Of a DNA stretch of 64,000 bases, positions 53,101-63,970 are shown piece after piece. Both the position numbers and the translations under genes were made by a program. A model generated the notes under the pieces. It ran no database searches and was not told the origin of the DNA. It saw nothing but the letters and a program-made list of their open reading frames with translations. How positions within the stretch are numbered: position 1 is the first letter of the stretch; each line of letters begins with the position of its first letter. The stretch spans positions 103,895,891 to 103,959,890 of the forward strand of contig OX439036.1 of NCBI GenBank assembly GCA_949317995.1, written 5' to 3'. The DNA is from Acholoe squamosa (taxonomy: Eukaryota; Annelida; Polychaeta; Phyllodocida; Polynoidae).

Positions 53101-56100
53101 CTATTCTCTATTAGACAAGCCTTGAGTACATCGCAGAATGTATCAACTAAATTGTTTATGTCCCTGTTTGACAAGCAGATCGACCCTATCCTTTTATACA
53201 GATGCCCAGTATGGGGTATGCCATCTAGTAACTGTTCTATATCTATAAGTGGATCTGAGGTAAAATCAAAAAAAGATCTGTTAACACTATTTAAACTGTT
53301 AGGTGTCGAGGATATAAACAAATTATCTTGAAGATTCTATAAGAAGACACAGGTAGCTTATGTGACTCTAGCCAATATCTGTGACAAAATCAAAATCCTG
53401 TCTGCATACAGAAAGCAACCGGTAACTCTTATAATTGAGGACTTAACCTCTGAAGGCGTCAGAAAGGCCTGTCCGGTAGAAGTGTTTTACTCTACAAGTT
53501 GCAAGTTTGCTCTGGGTATATCAAAATATGCAAGTACTACTCTTGCACTAGGTGAGTTAGGGAGATTTCCTATTGAATCCAAAATAATCGTACTGAACAT
53601 TCTATATTGGCTGAGGCTTGAGCATGGATCGAAAAACCCTATTCTAAATGAGGCCTTCTCTACCATGAAGAGTGAAAACCACCAATGGCTTAAAGATATC
53701 CAATACCTCTTGTTTAAAATCGGTTGTAAGAATGTCTGGCTCGATCTTATGTTTGGTCAAAGTCCTCACTCAAAAACAATATAAAGAGAAGGTTAAATGA
53801 TGCACATATTCAGAAATACAACCAGTACATTGATAACCCAGAGAATACTAGCAAGTGTAGAATTATCAAGATGTTTGATTGATTGATTGATTTGTTTTTT
53901 ACAGCACTTTAGCGGCACTAAGTGGCTATCCCGTGCTTCACAGGTTGATAATTTAACAGAGGAATGTGTCAGTGCCTGTGCATATGTGCACCACACACAT
54001 CCTGAGGGGATAGGAAAGAGGAGATATAGACCCTTTTAAGTGGGCTAGGGAAGCCCGTTATCAAGATGTGTAAAGATGATCTCAATGACATTTATGAAGA
54101 GCGTGAATACCTAACGCATACAGAATCACCTAAAATTAGAACCATTATTGCTAAACTCCGGACTGACAATAACTGTACACTTGACAGCCTGTCAAGAAGA
54201 TATAGAGGAAAGAAACCTGTCAATTCTAAGTGCACATTCTGTAATACTGTGCAAGATGTCAATCATGTCTTCTTACATTGTAACATGCCCGAGATGAGAA
54301 ACGCATGGTCAGTGTTTGAAACAAAATACCTCAAGTTCGTTGATTACTATAAAAGACACGATGACACTAGGAAACTTTCTCAAATACTAGCAGTGGCCCC
54401 ATATTGCAAATCATCTAAAAGGCCAGGGGCTGTGAACGGTATATACTCATATATAAAATCTGTCTACAACATTGTAAATGAAAACCTGGTGCTGACATAA
54501 GTGTACCTGTACATTAGTCAATAAAGCCATCTTGAATCTTGAATCTTGTAGGTATGGTTATCTTGTTGATGGGTACCTATTCTGATTTATAAAGTGAATG
54601 GTTTGATCTTATGCGATATAACCAGAGGTAGTCATTTCTGGCAGAATAGAAGTCTGTTTAAGGTGGATGGAGACAATCTCAAGCACGTCTATTGCGTATA
54701 TTAATGCACATTTACCACCCTGAATGGCTTTTGATGAATTATATAAAATTGTAGCAAAGTGGCATGAGAGATAATTCTTCTGACCTCACTGTTTAAGTGT
54801 GCATATAGACAGTGCTAGAGGTAGTACATGCCATGAATGTTGATGAATCGTTCAATTCCTAACATATTTATTTCAAGTGTCCACAATTATCGGTTAAATA
54901 CATTTCCCTAAAAGAAAATAACAAATGATATCTCAAAAATAACTCGAGACAATGATACTTTCTTACTAGCTATCATCATAAATTGGATTAAATTTTGGTC
55001 CTTTTTTCCAATGCCAAGTTACATATATGACTGGCCTTTAGTTTAAAAACAACCACTTGTTACCAAAAGAAAATCATTATTTGGGTGCTGAAGCTAATAA
55101 TCTTGTGGCCAACTTACATTTTTGTTATCATTGCAGGACAAGCTCTTGAGCTCCTTCTTTGGGTCCACTATGAAGGTGCCTACAGCTGTGTTAGTGTCAC
55201 CTGTGGTCCTCCTAGCCTGGATGAAGATACCCTCCAGGGGGTCGTGGCCATCATTAACTTTGTAGTCAACTACAGATATAAATCAACATTCTGTGAGGAT
55301 CACATCTTACAAGTATCTTGAGCATTTAACACTTCAAGGGCCGCTGACGCACGAATGCACCATGTCCATTGGTTTAGTATTCATGATACAGGTGTAGAAA
55401 AATGTGGCTAAATTACGTTATATCAACCACGGATATACGTTGATATACCTCTGTGCTATGTAAATATGTTTGGAGGGTACAAACTATCGTTAGATCCAAA
55501 TAATTTAATAATCCCAGAAAATGTAGTTTCAGTACCAGAGGTGACACCTAGGTCAGCTTCAGAGGACCCACGAGGGTCTAGCCAAAAGAAAACGAGGAAG
55601 TATGTCTGTATTTTTTTTTCTCAGAAAGTGCCGAGGAAAAAGTGTAAGACCTAACTCGTTTTCATAGTATGGACCAAAAAAAGTGCAGCGGAATGAATGG
55701 AAAACTCTTTTTGGGATGTAAAAAAAAGTGCACATTTCATCTAAACGATTATCCAAATAAAATTTTAGCATTTAAAAAAATGTACACGTTTTCCTTTTTG
55801 TTTCACGTTTCTTTTTTGGCAAGACCCTCCAGACCAAAACTGCAACTAGTTAAGAAGTCACCCCTTTATAGAGGACTACAATGTAGTTCTTTTTGGACAC
55901 CCTGCTGTTCAAAAATCCAAAGGAAAAAATACTTTTAGAGAAAAAATCAAAGACATCGGCTTTACACACATCTAAGCTGCTTCTAAATCAGGTATGGGCA
56001 GGTCACCACAAGATGTCCTGCCGAAATCATGGGACATGTACAGTGCATCAGCACTGCCCCCATCTCCTTCGCTTGGCCTTACCGTACAGATAATACGTCC

Positions 56101-59100
56101 TCATCAGTTAGGGACGAGTCATTTATTGCCAGGTGGAAGGGGGGGGGGGGCTTGTCAGATTTTGGATGGGGGGGGGGTCATTTTGTAAATAGAATCCCTT
56201 GGTTGGGGGGGGGGGCAAAACCCAATAAACCTTCACACTGTGTGTGTGTGTGTGGAGGGGGGGGGGTTCAAAAATACGGTTTGAGTACTCATTGCGACAT
56301 ATCATTCTAACTGTGTATATACATACGATTTTTTTTTTATTTATTTATTATTATTATTTTTTTTTTTTTTTGGGGGGGGGCATTTTGCACAATTATTTCT
56401 TGATGGGGGGGGGGGTCGTGATAACTTCATCATGTTGGCAATAAGTGACTCGTCTCTTATGACCCAAACAAAATCCTGCGGAATCTGTATATATGTATCT
56501 AATTATATATCTATTTATATTTATACTTTAAATTAAGGTACAGTATACCAGCACTGCCCACTTTGCTATATAGAGCTTACTTTCACCGCGCCTAGTCTGA
56601 ATCTATAAGCACTGCCCTATTCGAGTCCCAATAGGAGTACCTACATATCAAGGATAGTATGCCGTGAATAGTCCTTACTTGCTCTTTATATGCCGAACTT
56701 AAAACCTCATAGCACTACCATGTCTTGTTTGTCTTATTGGATTGGGCTTCCCTAGCCCACTTAAAAGGGTCTATTTCTCCTCTTTCCTATCCCCTTGGGA
56801 TGTGTGTGGTGCACATATGCGCGGGCACTGACACATTCCTCTGTGAAATTGTGTAATGTCATTCTTGCCATGAATATGACCTTAGCTGTCGAAATGGCGT
56901 TAAACATCTATTACTCACTCACTCTTATTGGATTAAGTGACAGCTATCGCTATTCATCTACATTACTAGGCAAACTTACCGTCAACCTTTCTTACCCCCA
57001 ACTTGATGAAATTTCATATTAGGGGCCGTCCACAAATTACGTCACACAAGAGGGGGTGGGGGTGGGTATTTTTGGATTGTGACAAAGTGTGACAGGGGGT
57101 GGGGGGGGGTGTCAATGATAGTGTCACGTCACATTTTCAAAAATTAATTTTAAGGCCCATATTAAAGACATCATATGAAACAAACTAAATATTTTAGCTA
57201 GAAGAGAACTACACAGAAGGTCAGCACTGTAATGGCAGAGGTGGGCAGTCCATGCAGCTACCATGTACCTGTGACAGATGAACATAATAGGGGTTCTGCA
57301 TATTTCTATTCATGGGTGATTGACCTAAATTTATCGTGGTGTCACTGCAACTGAATTATTTGATCATCACAAGTATATATATGCATATTCAATGATCTTA
57401 TGGGCATTTATTCATAAATGGATCTGGTGTATAATATGGAATGAAACTAACCCTGCTCCCCATAGGGTGCCTACAGACCATGTGGTTATGGTCAGCTGAG
57501 GGTAGAGGGTAGCTTAGGGTGTGTTGTTTGATCCCCATATAAGCTGACAGTCTGGCCAGAAAGAGTGTGGCTAGTACAGCTACAATGCAGGTCTATTGCT
57601 AGGAAGGTGTGAGGTGGAGCAATGTGTGACAGATGAACAGGTAGACATCCATCACCCGCGTCTCCTCTGGACACTTAGTAACTCGCCTCAAGCATGCAAA
57701 ATCACAGCTTAACGCTGGGCCACAGGCAACTGATTTCATCTTTGTATACACAAACAAAATTGCCAATTCACAGCTGACTGACTGCCGTCAGTCACTGATG
57801 GATGGTGTAGGGACAGTATCCTTAGCCCTCCCCAACCTTCTAGTTCTATTAGAGCTTGGAGTTTGATTATTTGGCTTACAATTAATCCAAATTTAAATTC
57901 CACTGTCACTGCACATGGGAGGCCGACAGGCACCAAATGGATGCCCCCCATCACTCCGTGTGACGTCATGACGTCATGACCTAATTGGACTCCAAAACGA
58001 AGCTCGCTGCCATCAGCTGCCTGTAGCAGTGCCCCGATTGCCATCAGCTGCCAGTGGCTCAAACACTTATATATTCCCCATAGCGTTAAGGCCGAGATTT
58101 CGTCAGTGCTGCAGGCTTCATATGCACATGATTTTTGTCCATTAGGGGCTGCACCTGCCAAGGTCCACATTACAGTGGATCAGCCAAACAAGTGTGGGGG
58201 ATGGGGGTGTAAATGTGTCCCCAACCCCCCTGCCCATAGTCAGGCAAGATTTTATTTTACCCCCAATCCCCCTGTTACTCTGCTCGATAGTATGGCTGAA
58301 GGGGGGTCCAGCCAGGTGTGACATAATTTTTGAGGGGGGGGGGTGGTGTTGGTTGAGTGTGACAAAGTGTGACAGGGGGGTGAGGGGGTGTAACATAATT
58401 TATGGACGGCCCCTTATGTAAGGCGTAGATGGTTGATTGATAAAAGAAAACAATCAAAGAAATAGTTAGAACCAAATAAAACTTGGAGGTCAATTCAAAA
58501 CTGTGGTAAATTAGCACTGTTTTGAATTAACCTCCTGATCTTGTATGCCGATTTGCGGGTTGCCCCTGTTAGACTTACCATAGATGTACTGGTCAGGGAC
58601 ATAACAGTGGCATGTGGTTTTAACTACAAATGGTGCAGGAGATGATTGAGCAGTGGCGTTATGTCCAACTGGATGCATGCTAACACACACCTGAAGACAG
58701 AGTAAGACTAAGTATTACTGCAAATTGAATATATAAGCAAATGTCAACGACCATGGGATATTTTAGCATCATATTCAATGACCCCTCATAGGTGGAGTTG
58801 AATGCGGACAGCCCTCACCGAGGGGAATGCGATGCGAAGATTTCCTATGGGAGTTGACATTTGCATTCATGCCATGGCTACACAGGTTTGAAAGTTTTTA
58901 ATTAAAAGTAAATCAACAGTATCTTGGATGGTGGTCATGTGATCATCAGCCATTGAATATGGGCACATTGTATTCCATCCCCCCATTGAATACGGCACGT
59001 CCAGTACTCAGTGGTACTATTCTATATATAGTAACGATAGGATCAGCCATGGCATAAACAGGTTTTGACAGGAGTAAACACTAAAACTGGCCCGGGTGCC

Positions 59101-60413
59101 AATGGCCTGTAATTCTGGTTCCGGGCCCATAGTTTTCTAAAGAATTGCCTTCCTATGGGCCCTGGTGGCCCACAGGAATTAATGAGAAAGATTCTAAGAG
59201 TATTGGCTAAGTCATTATAGGCATGTTGTATATCGTTGGAAAGAGAAAAAACACAAGGAAAATGGTCATTTAATTGCATCTTTATGTGGTCCAATGGGGG
59301 AAAATTATGATTTTCTCTTTGATAAAAGTGAATATTCATTTTGGGCCCACAGATGTTGGTGTGGGCCCGTAGGATTCTGCAGCTATAGGCCCGGGTGGCC
59401 GATGACTGAAAAAGTTAGTGTCTACCCCTGGGGTCGTTCTGACATCAGAGCCACATTACGTAAACAGTACGCTCCTGGGTTTATTCAATGAATTACGTAT
59501 CGAGGATGCACTGTAAAAAATAAATGTTAAATCTACAGTGAACAGTGTGTGGACCACCATGATTGTATTGCAGCAAACCAGTGTAGTTTTAAAGGAAGCC
59601 CCAGGAGGCAGTACAGTCTCACAACCCCATGTCCCTTGTCGAATTCAAAAAGTGGACTTGTCATTTGTCTCTCAACCCCATCATGTCCCGTGTCAAATTT
59701 CAGAGTGGCAAAGGAAATGCTTACATCTGGGTTTATGTCTGGCAGGGGTCCGTTAGCTTTTCTTTTATTTCAGAGTAGCAAAGTGAAAGGAACTACTTAT
59801 AGTTGGGGAGCCAGCTTCTCGATATGGACAAGTGCTGGTGTTGAAAGCAGCACAAGATATCAGAGAAGAATCTGGGTATTTTGATAGTGCTCATTCTGAA
59901 TCAGGTCGGAACAAGGGCAAATCAAAGGTCAAAGGTCAGGATCTGGTATTTAATATAGAACAGAGAGAGGACTTTATTCCATTTGTTAACACTAGAGGTC
60001 CTTAGTGCATGGTGGTTTACCCATATATGTGTATCCTAAGTTGATTATGATCCATTGCAATAACATTGGGACCTTTGACCTTTGCTTTGACCTTGTTCCG
60101 ACCTAAATAGAAAGATACACACTCCTGATTCGGAATCAGCACTACCAAAATACCCAGATTCATCTCTGATATCTTGTGCTGGTTTCAACACCAGCAGAAA
60201 GTTAATATCAACATTTGAGCTGTCTGCCCCCCCAGCTATTATGTCTGGGATTAAGTCTATCAGGGGTCCTTTAGCTTTTCAATTATTTCAGAGCGGCAAA
60301 GTGAAAGGAAATGCTTACGTCTGGGTACATCTCTATTGGGGGTCCTATAGCATACCCCATCACCATGCCGAGTACCGCCATCAGGACGCTGGCCACAGAC
60401 AGGATAGTTGATG
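50135..60413 (-). CDS. Reeler-domain protein with C-terminal hydrophobic tail
   Basis: Exons (minus): 60413-60319, 58690-58579, 55269-55118, 51688-51600 and 50393-50135. All are GT-AG and phases agree (0, 1, 0, 2). The visible part is 235 residues; at least one upstream exon is missing. Exon 60413 encodes a hydrophobic segment (STILSVASVLMAVLGMVMGYA), a signal peptide or membrane anchor. The rest follows the Reeler fold: CVSMHPVGH and SSPAPFVV, then YIYV, GIFIQARRTTGD, a conserved CND, GGCWRAPSDLGRVKF and ATALLHTAEFWEF. The C-terminus (VGLVTGMSLTVALQVVNIVMILINL) is a membrane anchor or GPI signal. Reeler domains occur in reelin, in FRRS1-type reductases and in invertebrate putative defence proteins; this short form is closest in layout to the last. 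No DOMON or cytochrome b561 part is present. Confidence 0.85.
51773..51966. mobile_element. Left part of a MITE family H1 copy
   Basis: TTA followed by GGGAGTGGTCATTATTTATC and the usual G-rich interior; the right terminus is missing and the sequence runs into a TTTAAGCCGC/GCTTATTTACGCGG pair of another TATAAGC-type element (about 51720-51990). Confidence 0.65.
52492..54546 (+). pseudogene. 5'-truncated LINE with broken reverse transcriptase
   Basis: Starting near 52500 the frame reads LYIAFVDFSKFFDSIDR, a conserved RT block. The GVKQGCNLSPTLSNL block follows in a shifted frame. A stop precedes WAYDLVLIS, where the first catalytic Asp of the usual A/Y-x-D-D box is Tyr. The thumb region (KLSVNTKKTKIVV, YLGLLLSRDGSLKK) and a C-terminal CX2CX8HX4C-type motif (CTFCNTVQDVNHVFLHC) are intact. 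The 3' end has repeated TTGAATC units at 54532-54548, a LINE microsatellite tail. A SINE interrupts it at 53875-54057, with continuous frame on both sides. Clade unresolved (CR1/L2/I-like). Confidence 0.85.
53875..54057 (-). mobile_element. SINE with 12-bp target duplication, inserted in the LINE
   Basis: TTATCAAGATGT flanks it at 53863-53874 and 54058-54069. Read on the minus strand, it begins GGGCTTCCCTAGCCCACTT and ends in an (AATC)n tail. The first ~105 bp are shared with the SINE at 56744, but the 3' tail (CACTTAGTGCCGCTAAAGTG) is different. Confidence 0.9.
55566..55834. mobile_element. Possible short inverted-repeat element
   Basis: CGAGGGTCTAGCCAAAAG on the left pairs imperfectly with TTTTTTGGCAAGACCCTCC on the right. 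Internal AAAAAGTGC blocks also appear twice. Target duplication not identified. Confidence 0.4.
56111..56456. mobile_element. MITE family H2 with TTA duplication
   Basis: Ends GGGACGAGTCATTTATTGCC and the complement GGCAATAAGTGACTCGTCTC, flanked by TTA. The interior consists of G-runs and (GT)n. Confidence 0.8.
56744..56923 (+). mobile_element. SINE with 11-bp target duplication
   Basis: CTTATTGGATT occurs at 56733-56743 and 56924-56934. The head is identical in layout to the SINE at 53875. The tail ends GGCGTTAAACATCTATTACT with an ACTC repeat, a different 3' module. Confidence 0.9.
57022..58413. mobile_element. 1.4-kb inverted-repeat element with TTA duplication, family H3
   Basis: Left GGGGCCGTCCACAAATTACG and right complement ending TTTATGGACGGCCCC, flanked by TTA on both sides. 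Subterminal GACAAAGTGTGACAGGGGG occurs near both ends as a direct copy. It lies in the intron of the Reeler gene between exons 58690 and 55269. No transposase frame was recognised. Confidence 0.8.
59833..60196. repeat. Inverted repeat with ~100-bp arms in the Reeler intron
   Basis: TGCTGGTGTTGAAAGCAGCA, CAAGATATCAGAGA and GGGTATTTTGATAGTGC on the left recur as complements on the right (59833-59930 versus 60070-60196). The left arm's inner end carries AGGTCA-A-AGGTCA (59926-59938), a DR1-type nuclear receptor half-site pair. Confidence 0.7.
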
Positions 60414-61141
60414 CTACAGATAAAATTAAAACAGTTTAACATTGAACTGACTAATTTATTTCATGATAGGAACGTAGTCTGCTATAGATTAGTACTGGAA
60501 TGTCATTCCCGAGGTGGATGTGGAGAAACACCTTCCCATTCTCCATTCACCATGACCTCGCAAAAGTAGTCTGTACATATATTTAAAAAAGTGAGTTATT
60601 GTCTAAATAACACTGTAAAACCATGAAACAAATACAGAGTTCAACTCAGATTTGTCATTTCAGACTGTTTCTTCACTAGTGGGTGTCAAGCTACCTCCCA
60701 CTCGGCCTACAGTCCCGAGTCGTGCTACAACCTGACACCCACATGTTAAGAAACGACATGACAAACCGTCGCTGAAGTCTGTCTATATTCCACAGTTGCA
60801 CATGAATCATTTTCGTTCCATGCACATATTCCACACTGTGAGAGTTCTTACATGTACCCATGGGCATGAACTATAGTTACCTAGTGGAGTCTGCGTATGT
60901 GTTATCAATCCATACTAATAGGGTAAAGTGTTAAAGGCCCTGTGCCGCCCTCTTTTTCAGTTTGGTAACATTTTTTTCTAAACACAGAAATCGCCCTAAA
61001 ATGGCTTTTATCATAGTTTACCCAAAAATGCCCCTATAATTTCCCTTTAGCTCATCTTGATTTATGTTTGTTAGTGAGGATTGAAGGCTGCTAAAGAAAC
61101 ATTGTAGGAGAACGAGGAAGTCATTTCATATCCCAATTTTC

Positions 61142-61214
<73 letters not shown>

Positions 61215-61908
61215 CGACTGGCAAGGGTATTTTTGAGCAAATAGACCTTAGCAAACGTCCAGTTTTTTACCAAAATGTCCCTAGAGGGGTCTACTTTTTT
61301 ATTTTTAGAAAATGTATCTAGCAAGGGTTACTATTTAACAAAATGTACCTAGCAAGGGTCAACTTTACCTTGCCCCAGCGAGGGTAGGCTTTTGACAAAA
61401 ACAACAGACAAACTCGAAAGAGTGCCCTAGCAAGGGTAAGGATTATAACAGGTTCAGCCACACACCCACATGAAAAAAGAATTGAAGTGCACCGAAATCT
61501 AAATCTAAATCCTTGCACCACTGCCTTTGAACAGAGACATTATTAAACTGATAAAGGGAATGAGTTCACGAAGGGAACAAGAAAAAAACGAATATACAAC
61601 AGATAACTTGTGAAAAAGAGGCAATATTAATTAAATAACCATGTTGGAGAGAAATATGCTAAGATAGGTATTCATTATTTCTGCTTGGTATCCTGCCAGA
61701 AATCCGATCAATGACATTACCTCCCTAACACATTATACATCTAGACATGCACTGTTTATCAACCTTCACAGATACAGTGCTCCCCTTTTCATCGTGTGGT
61801 AGAAAAACCAAGGAGAGATTCAGAGAATTCATTCATATCTGGCCCAGAGACAGCATATTTAAACAGGTACACATTTATTTCAGGCATATTTCTGCCTGCG
61901 TAGTTCAG
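60414..61908. other. Upstream intron or flank of the Reeler gene
   Basis: No further coding exon could be assigned, although one with a single-base overhang is needed before 60413. Short inverted copies of a CTAGCAAGGGT motif lie near 61310-61435 and a (TA)n tract at about 61147-61210. Confidence 0.4.
61147..61210. repeat. (TA)n microsatellite
   Basis: An uninterrupted TA dinucleotide run of roughly 32 units. Confidence 0.95.
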
Positions 61909-62487
61909 AAGGTGAGGCTCCACTACGCGATTTTTTGGTACATTCTCACCTAATTTTATCCCTATAGTGCCTAGGGTATAGGGTGTTGACATTCCTATAT
62001 TGTAAACATGAGATTCACAATTGTAAACATGAGATTTCAGGGTTATTTTATGGGTGATCTCTCTCCTTGTGTGCCATATTTACCAACTAACCTGTACCTG
62101 CATAGACTCTGTGATTGGGTGGGAGCTCAATATATAAACATCAACACAGCAAAATATAAATAACAACACAGCAGTCACACAGATCGCAGGGTCTTGTACT
62201 GTAAAAATCAAACCTGTCTGATATTGAGTTGCAGAGAGTCATCAGTGTGAAAGTCTGCAATATTTATATTAGGTCAACTTGATTTAGTAAACAAAAACAT
62301 CTTTTGGCAACAAAACTGTGCCTGAGATTGTACACAAAGCCTTCCCCACATAAACAAAAAGCTCTCTCAATCTTCTATTTACACCTTGAAATAATAATAA
62401 ATACCACTCTATAATCTGTGTTTGTGTCTGCTTTTTTTGAGAATAGCTCTGATTTTCAGCAAAAATCGCGTAGTGGAGCCTCACCTT
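61909..62487. mobile_element. 579-bp element with perfect 27-bp terminal inverted repeats
   Basis: AAGGTGAGGCTCCACTACGC begins the left repeat (61909-61935) and its exact complement ends the right one (62461-62487). The interior is AT-rich and non-coding, with a TATA-like AATATATAAAC near 62130. No convincing target duplication was seen. Confidence 0.82.
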
Positions 62488-62703
62488 AACAGTCGACCTA
62501 GCGTTCCTCCTGTCTACTCACTTAATTACTAGTCTTTCCATCTACCTGCCTCTCACATACGTGTAAGGCCATGTGAATTATGACAACTTGGATTCTGGAT
62601 ATTTGAGTGAATATTTTGGTCGGCAAGAGGCAAAAAAGAATAAAAGTGCCCAAATTAAGGCCAAAAATCCCAGCGGCTCATGTATGTCGGATTAAGGGAG
62701 TAA

Positions 62704-63661
62704 TACGGAGCCCCTAAAAGGACATACCAAAAGTGTTTTTTTTTCCAGAAAAAAATATTCTTGCGGATACTGAACAATTCCTGCGGGTACTGAACAATTC
62801 TTGCGGGTACTGAACAATTCCTGTGGGTACTGAACAATTCTTGCAGGTACTGAACAATTCCTGCGGCTACTGAACAATTCATGCGGATACTGAACAATTC
62901 CTGCAGATACTGTATAATTCAGCCCCTAATAGGACATATCAAAAATAATTTTTTTTTCTGAAAAAATTATTCTTGCGGGTACTGGGATATTCTTGTGGGT
63001 ACTGGGATATTTTTGCAGGTACTGGGATATTCTTGGGGGTACTGGGATATTCTTGCGGGTACTGGGATATTCTTACGGGTACTAAACAATTCTTCAGGAT
63101 ACTTGCAGGTACAGAACTGTTCTCACAGGTGCACAAAGAATTCTTGTAGGTGCTACAATTATCCTTGTAGGTGCTAGAATTATGTATTCACCTGCCAGAA
63201 AAATCGTTCTTGTACCAGTCAGGATTGTTCCTGTATGTACAAGAATGTTCCTGTGCCCACATGAATTGTTCCTGTATCCACAAAAATCCTTTTTGCAGCC
63301 GCCAGAATATTTTCCCTACCTGCAATAATAGGTCCTGTACCCGCATGAATATTCCTGTATCTGCAAGAATTGTTCAGTGTCTGCAAGAATTGTTCAGTAT
63401 CCGCAATAATTGTCACACAGCAAAAATTATTTTCTTGATATAAGAAAGTGAGAAAAATAATCTTACCTGGCGGACAAAACTACCAGTTTTAGGAAAATAA
63501 AAAATCTCAAAACTAGTCGTATTGTCCATTAGGCAAGATTTTTTAAGATTGTAAGAAAATTATTTTTAGCAGTTCCGTTTCTGCAAGAATTGTTCAGTTT
63601 CCACAAGAATTTTTTTTCTGTAGAAATTTTATTTTTGGTATGTCCTATTAGGGGCTCCGTA
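62704..63661. mobile_element. Foldback element 2 with GTAA target duplication
   Basis: Ends TACGGAGCCCCTAA and TTAGGGGCTCCGTA, flanked by GTAA at 62700-62703 and 63662-63665. The left arm has direct repeats of ~20 bp (TTCTTGCGGGTACTGAACAA, then a GGGATATTCTTGCGGGTACT variant). The right arm has the complementary unit (TTGTTCAGTATCCGCAA). No coding frame was recognised; the open frames follow the repeats. Confidence 0.85.
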
Positions 63662-63840
63662 GTAAAAGGTTTGACATATATGTTGGTCTCCATGGGCTTT
63701 TTCTTAAAAAAAAAACCCCTGAATGTTAAAAGATACCAGCGGCCAAAGGTAAAAAAACTTTTTTTTTATGAAATGCTCCCAAAAAAAAAAACACCCAGCA
63801 GTGGATCCATAATCCAAATTATCATAATGAAATGGCCTAA

Positions 63841-63970
63841 AGTGGGTATTCCACTGCCGTCGGTCGGCCGAGATTTTACTAATCCAACCGATTTTTTCTA
63901 TATTTTTGTATAATCAAAAATAATCGGATTAGCGAAATTTCGGCCGATCGAAGGCAGTGGAATACCCGCT
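63841..63970. mobile_element. 130-bp palindromic MITE with TAA duplication
   Basis: AGTGGGTATTCCACTGCC and GGCAGTGGAATACCCGCT are complementary at the ends; CGGCCGAGATTT and AAATTTCGGCCG, and ACTAATCC and GGATTAG, pair further in. TAA flanks both sides (63838-63840 and 63971-63973). Confidence 0.8.

Noticed and set aside
62655..63443. Frames with NCSVPAGIVQYPQE-type peptide repeats
   Set aside because: They are translated ~20-bp repeats of foldback element 2 and occur on both strands.
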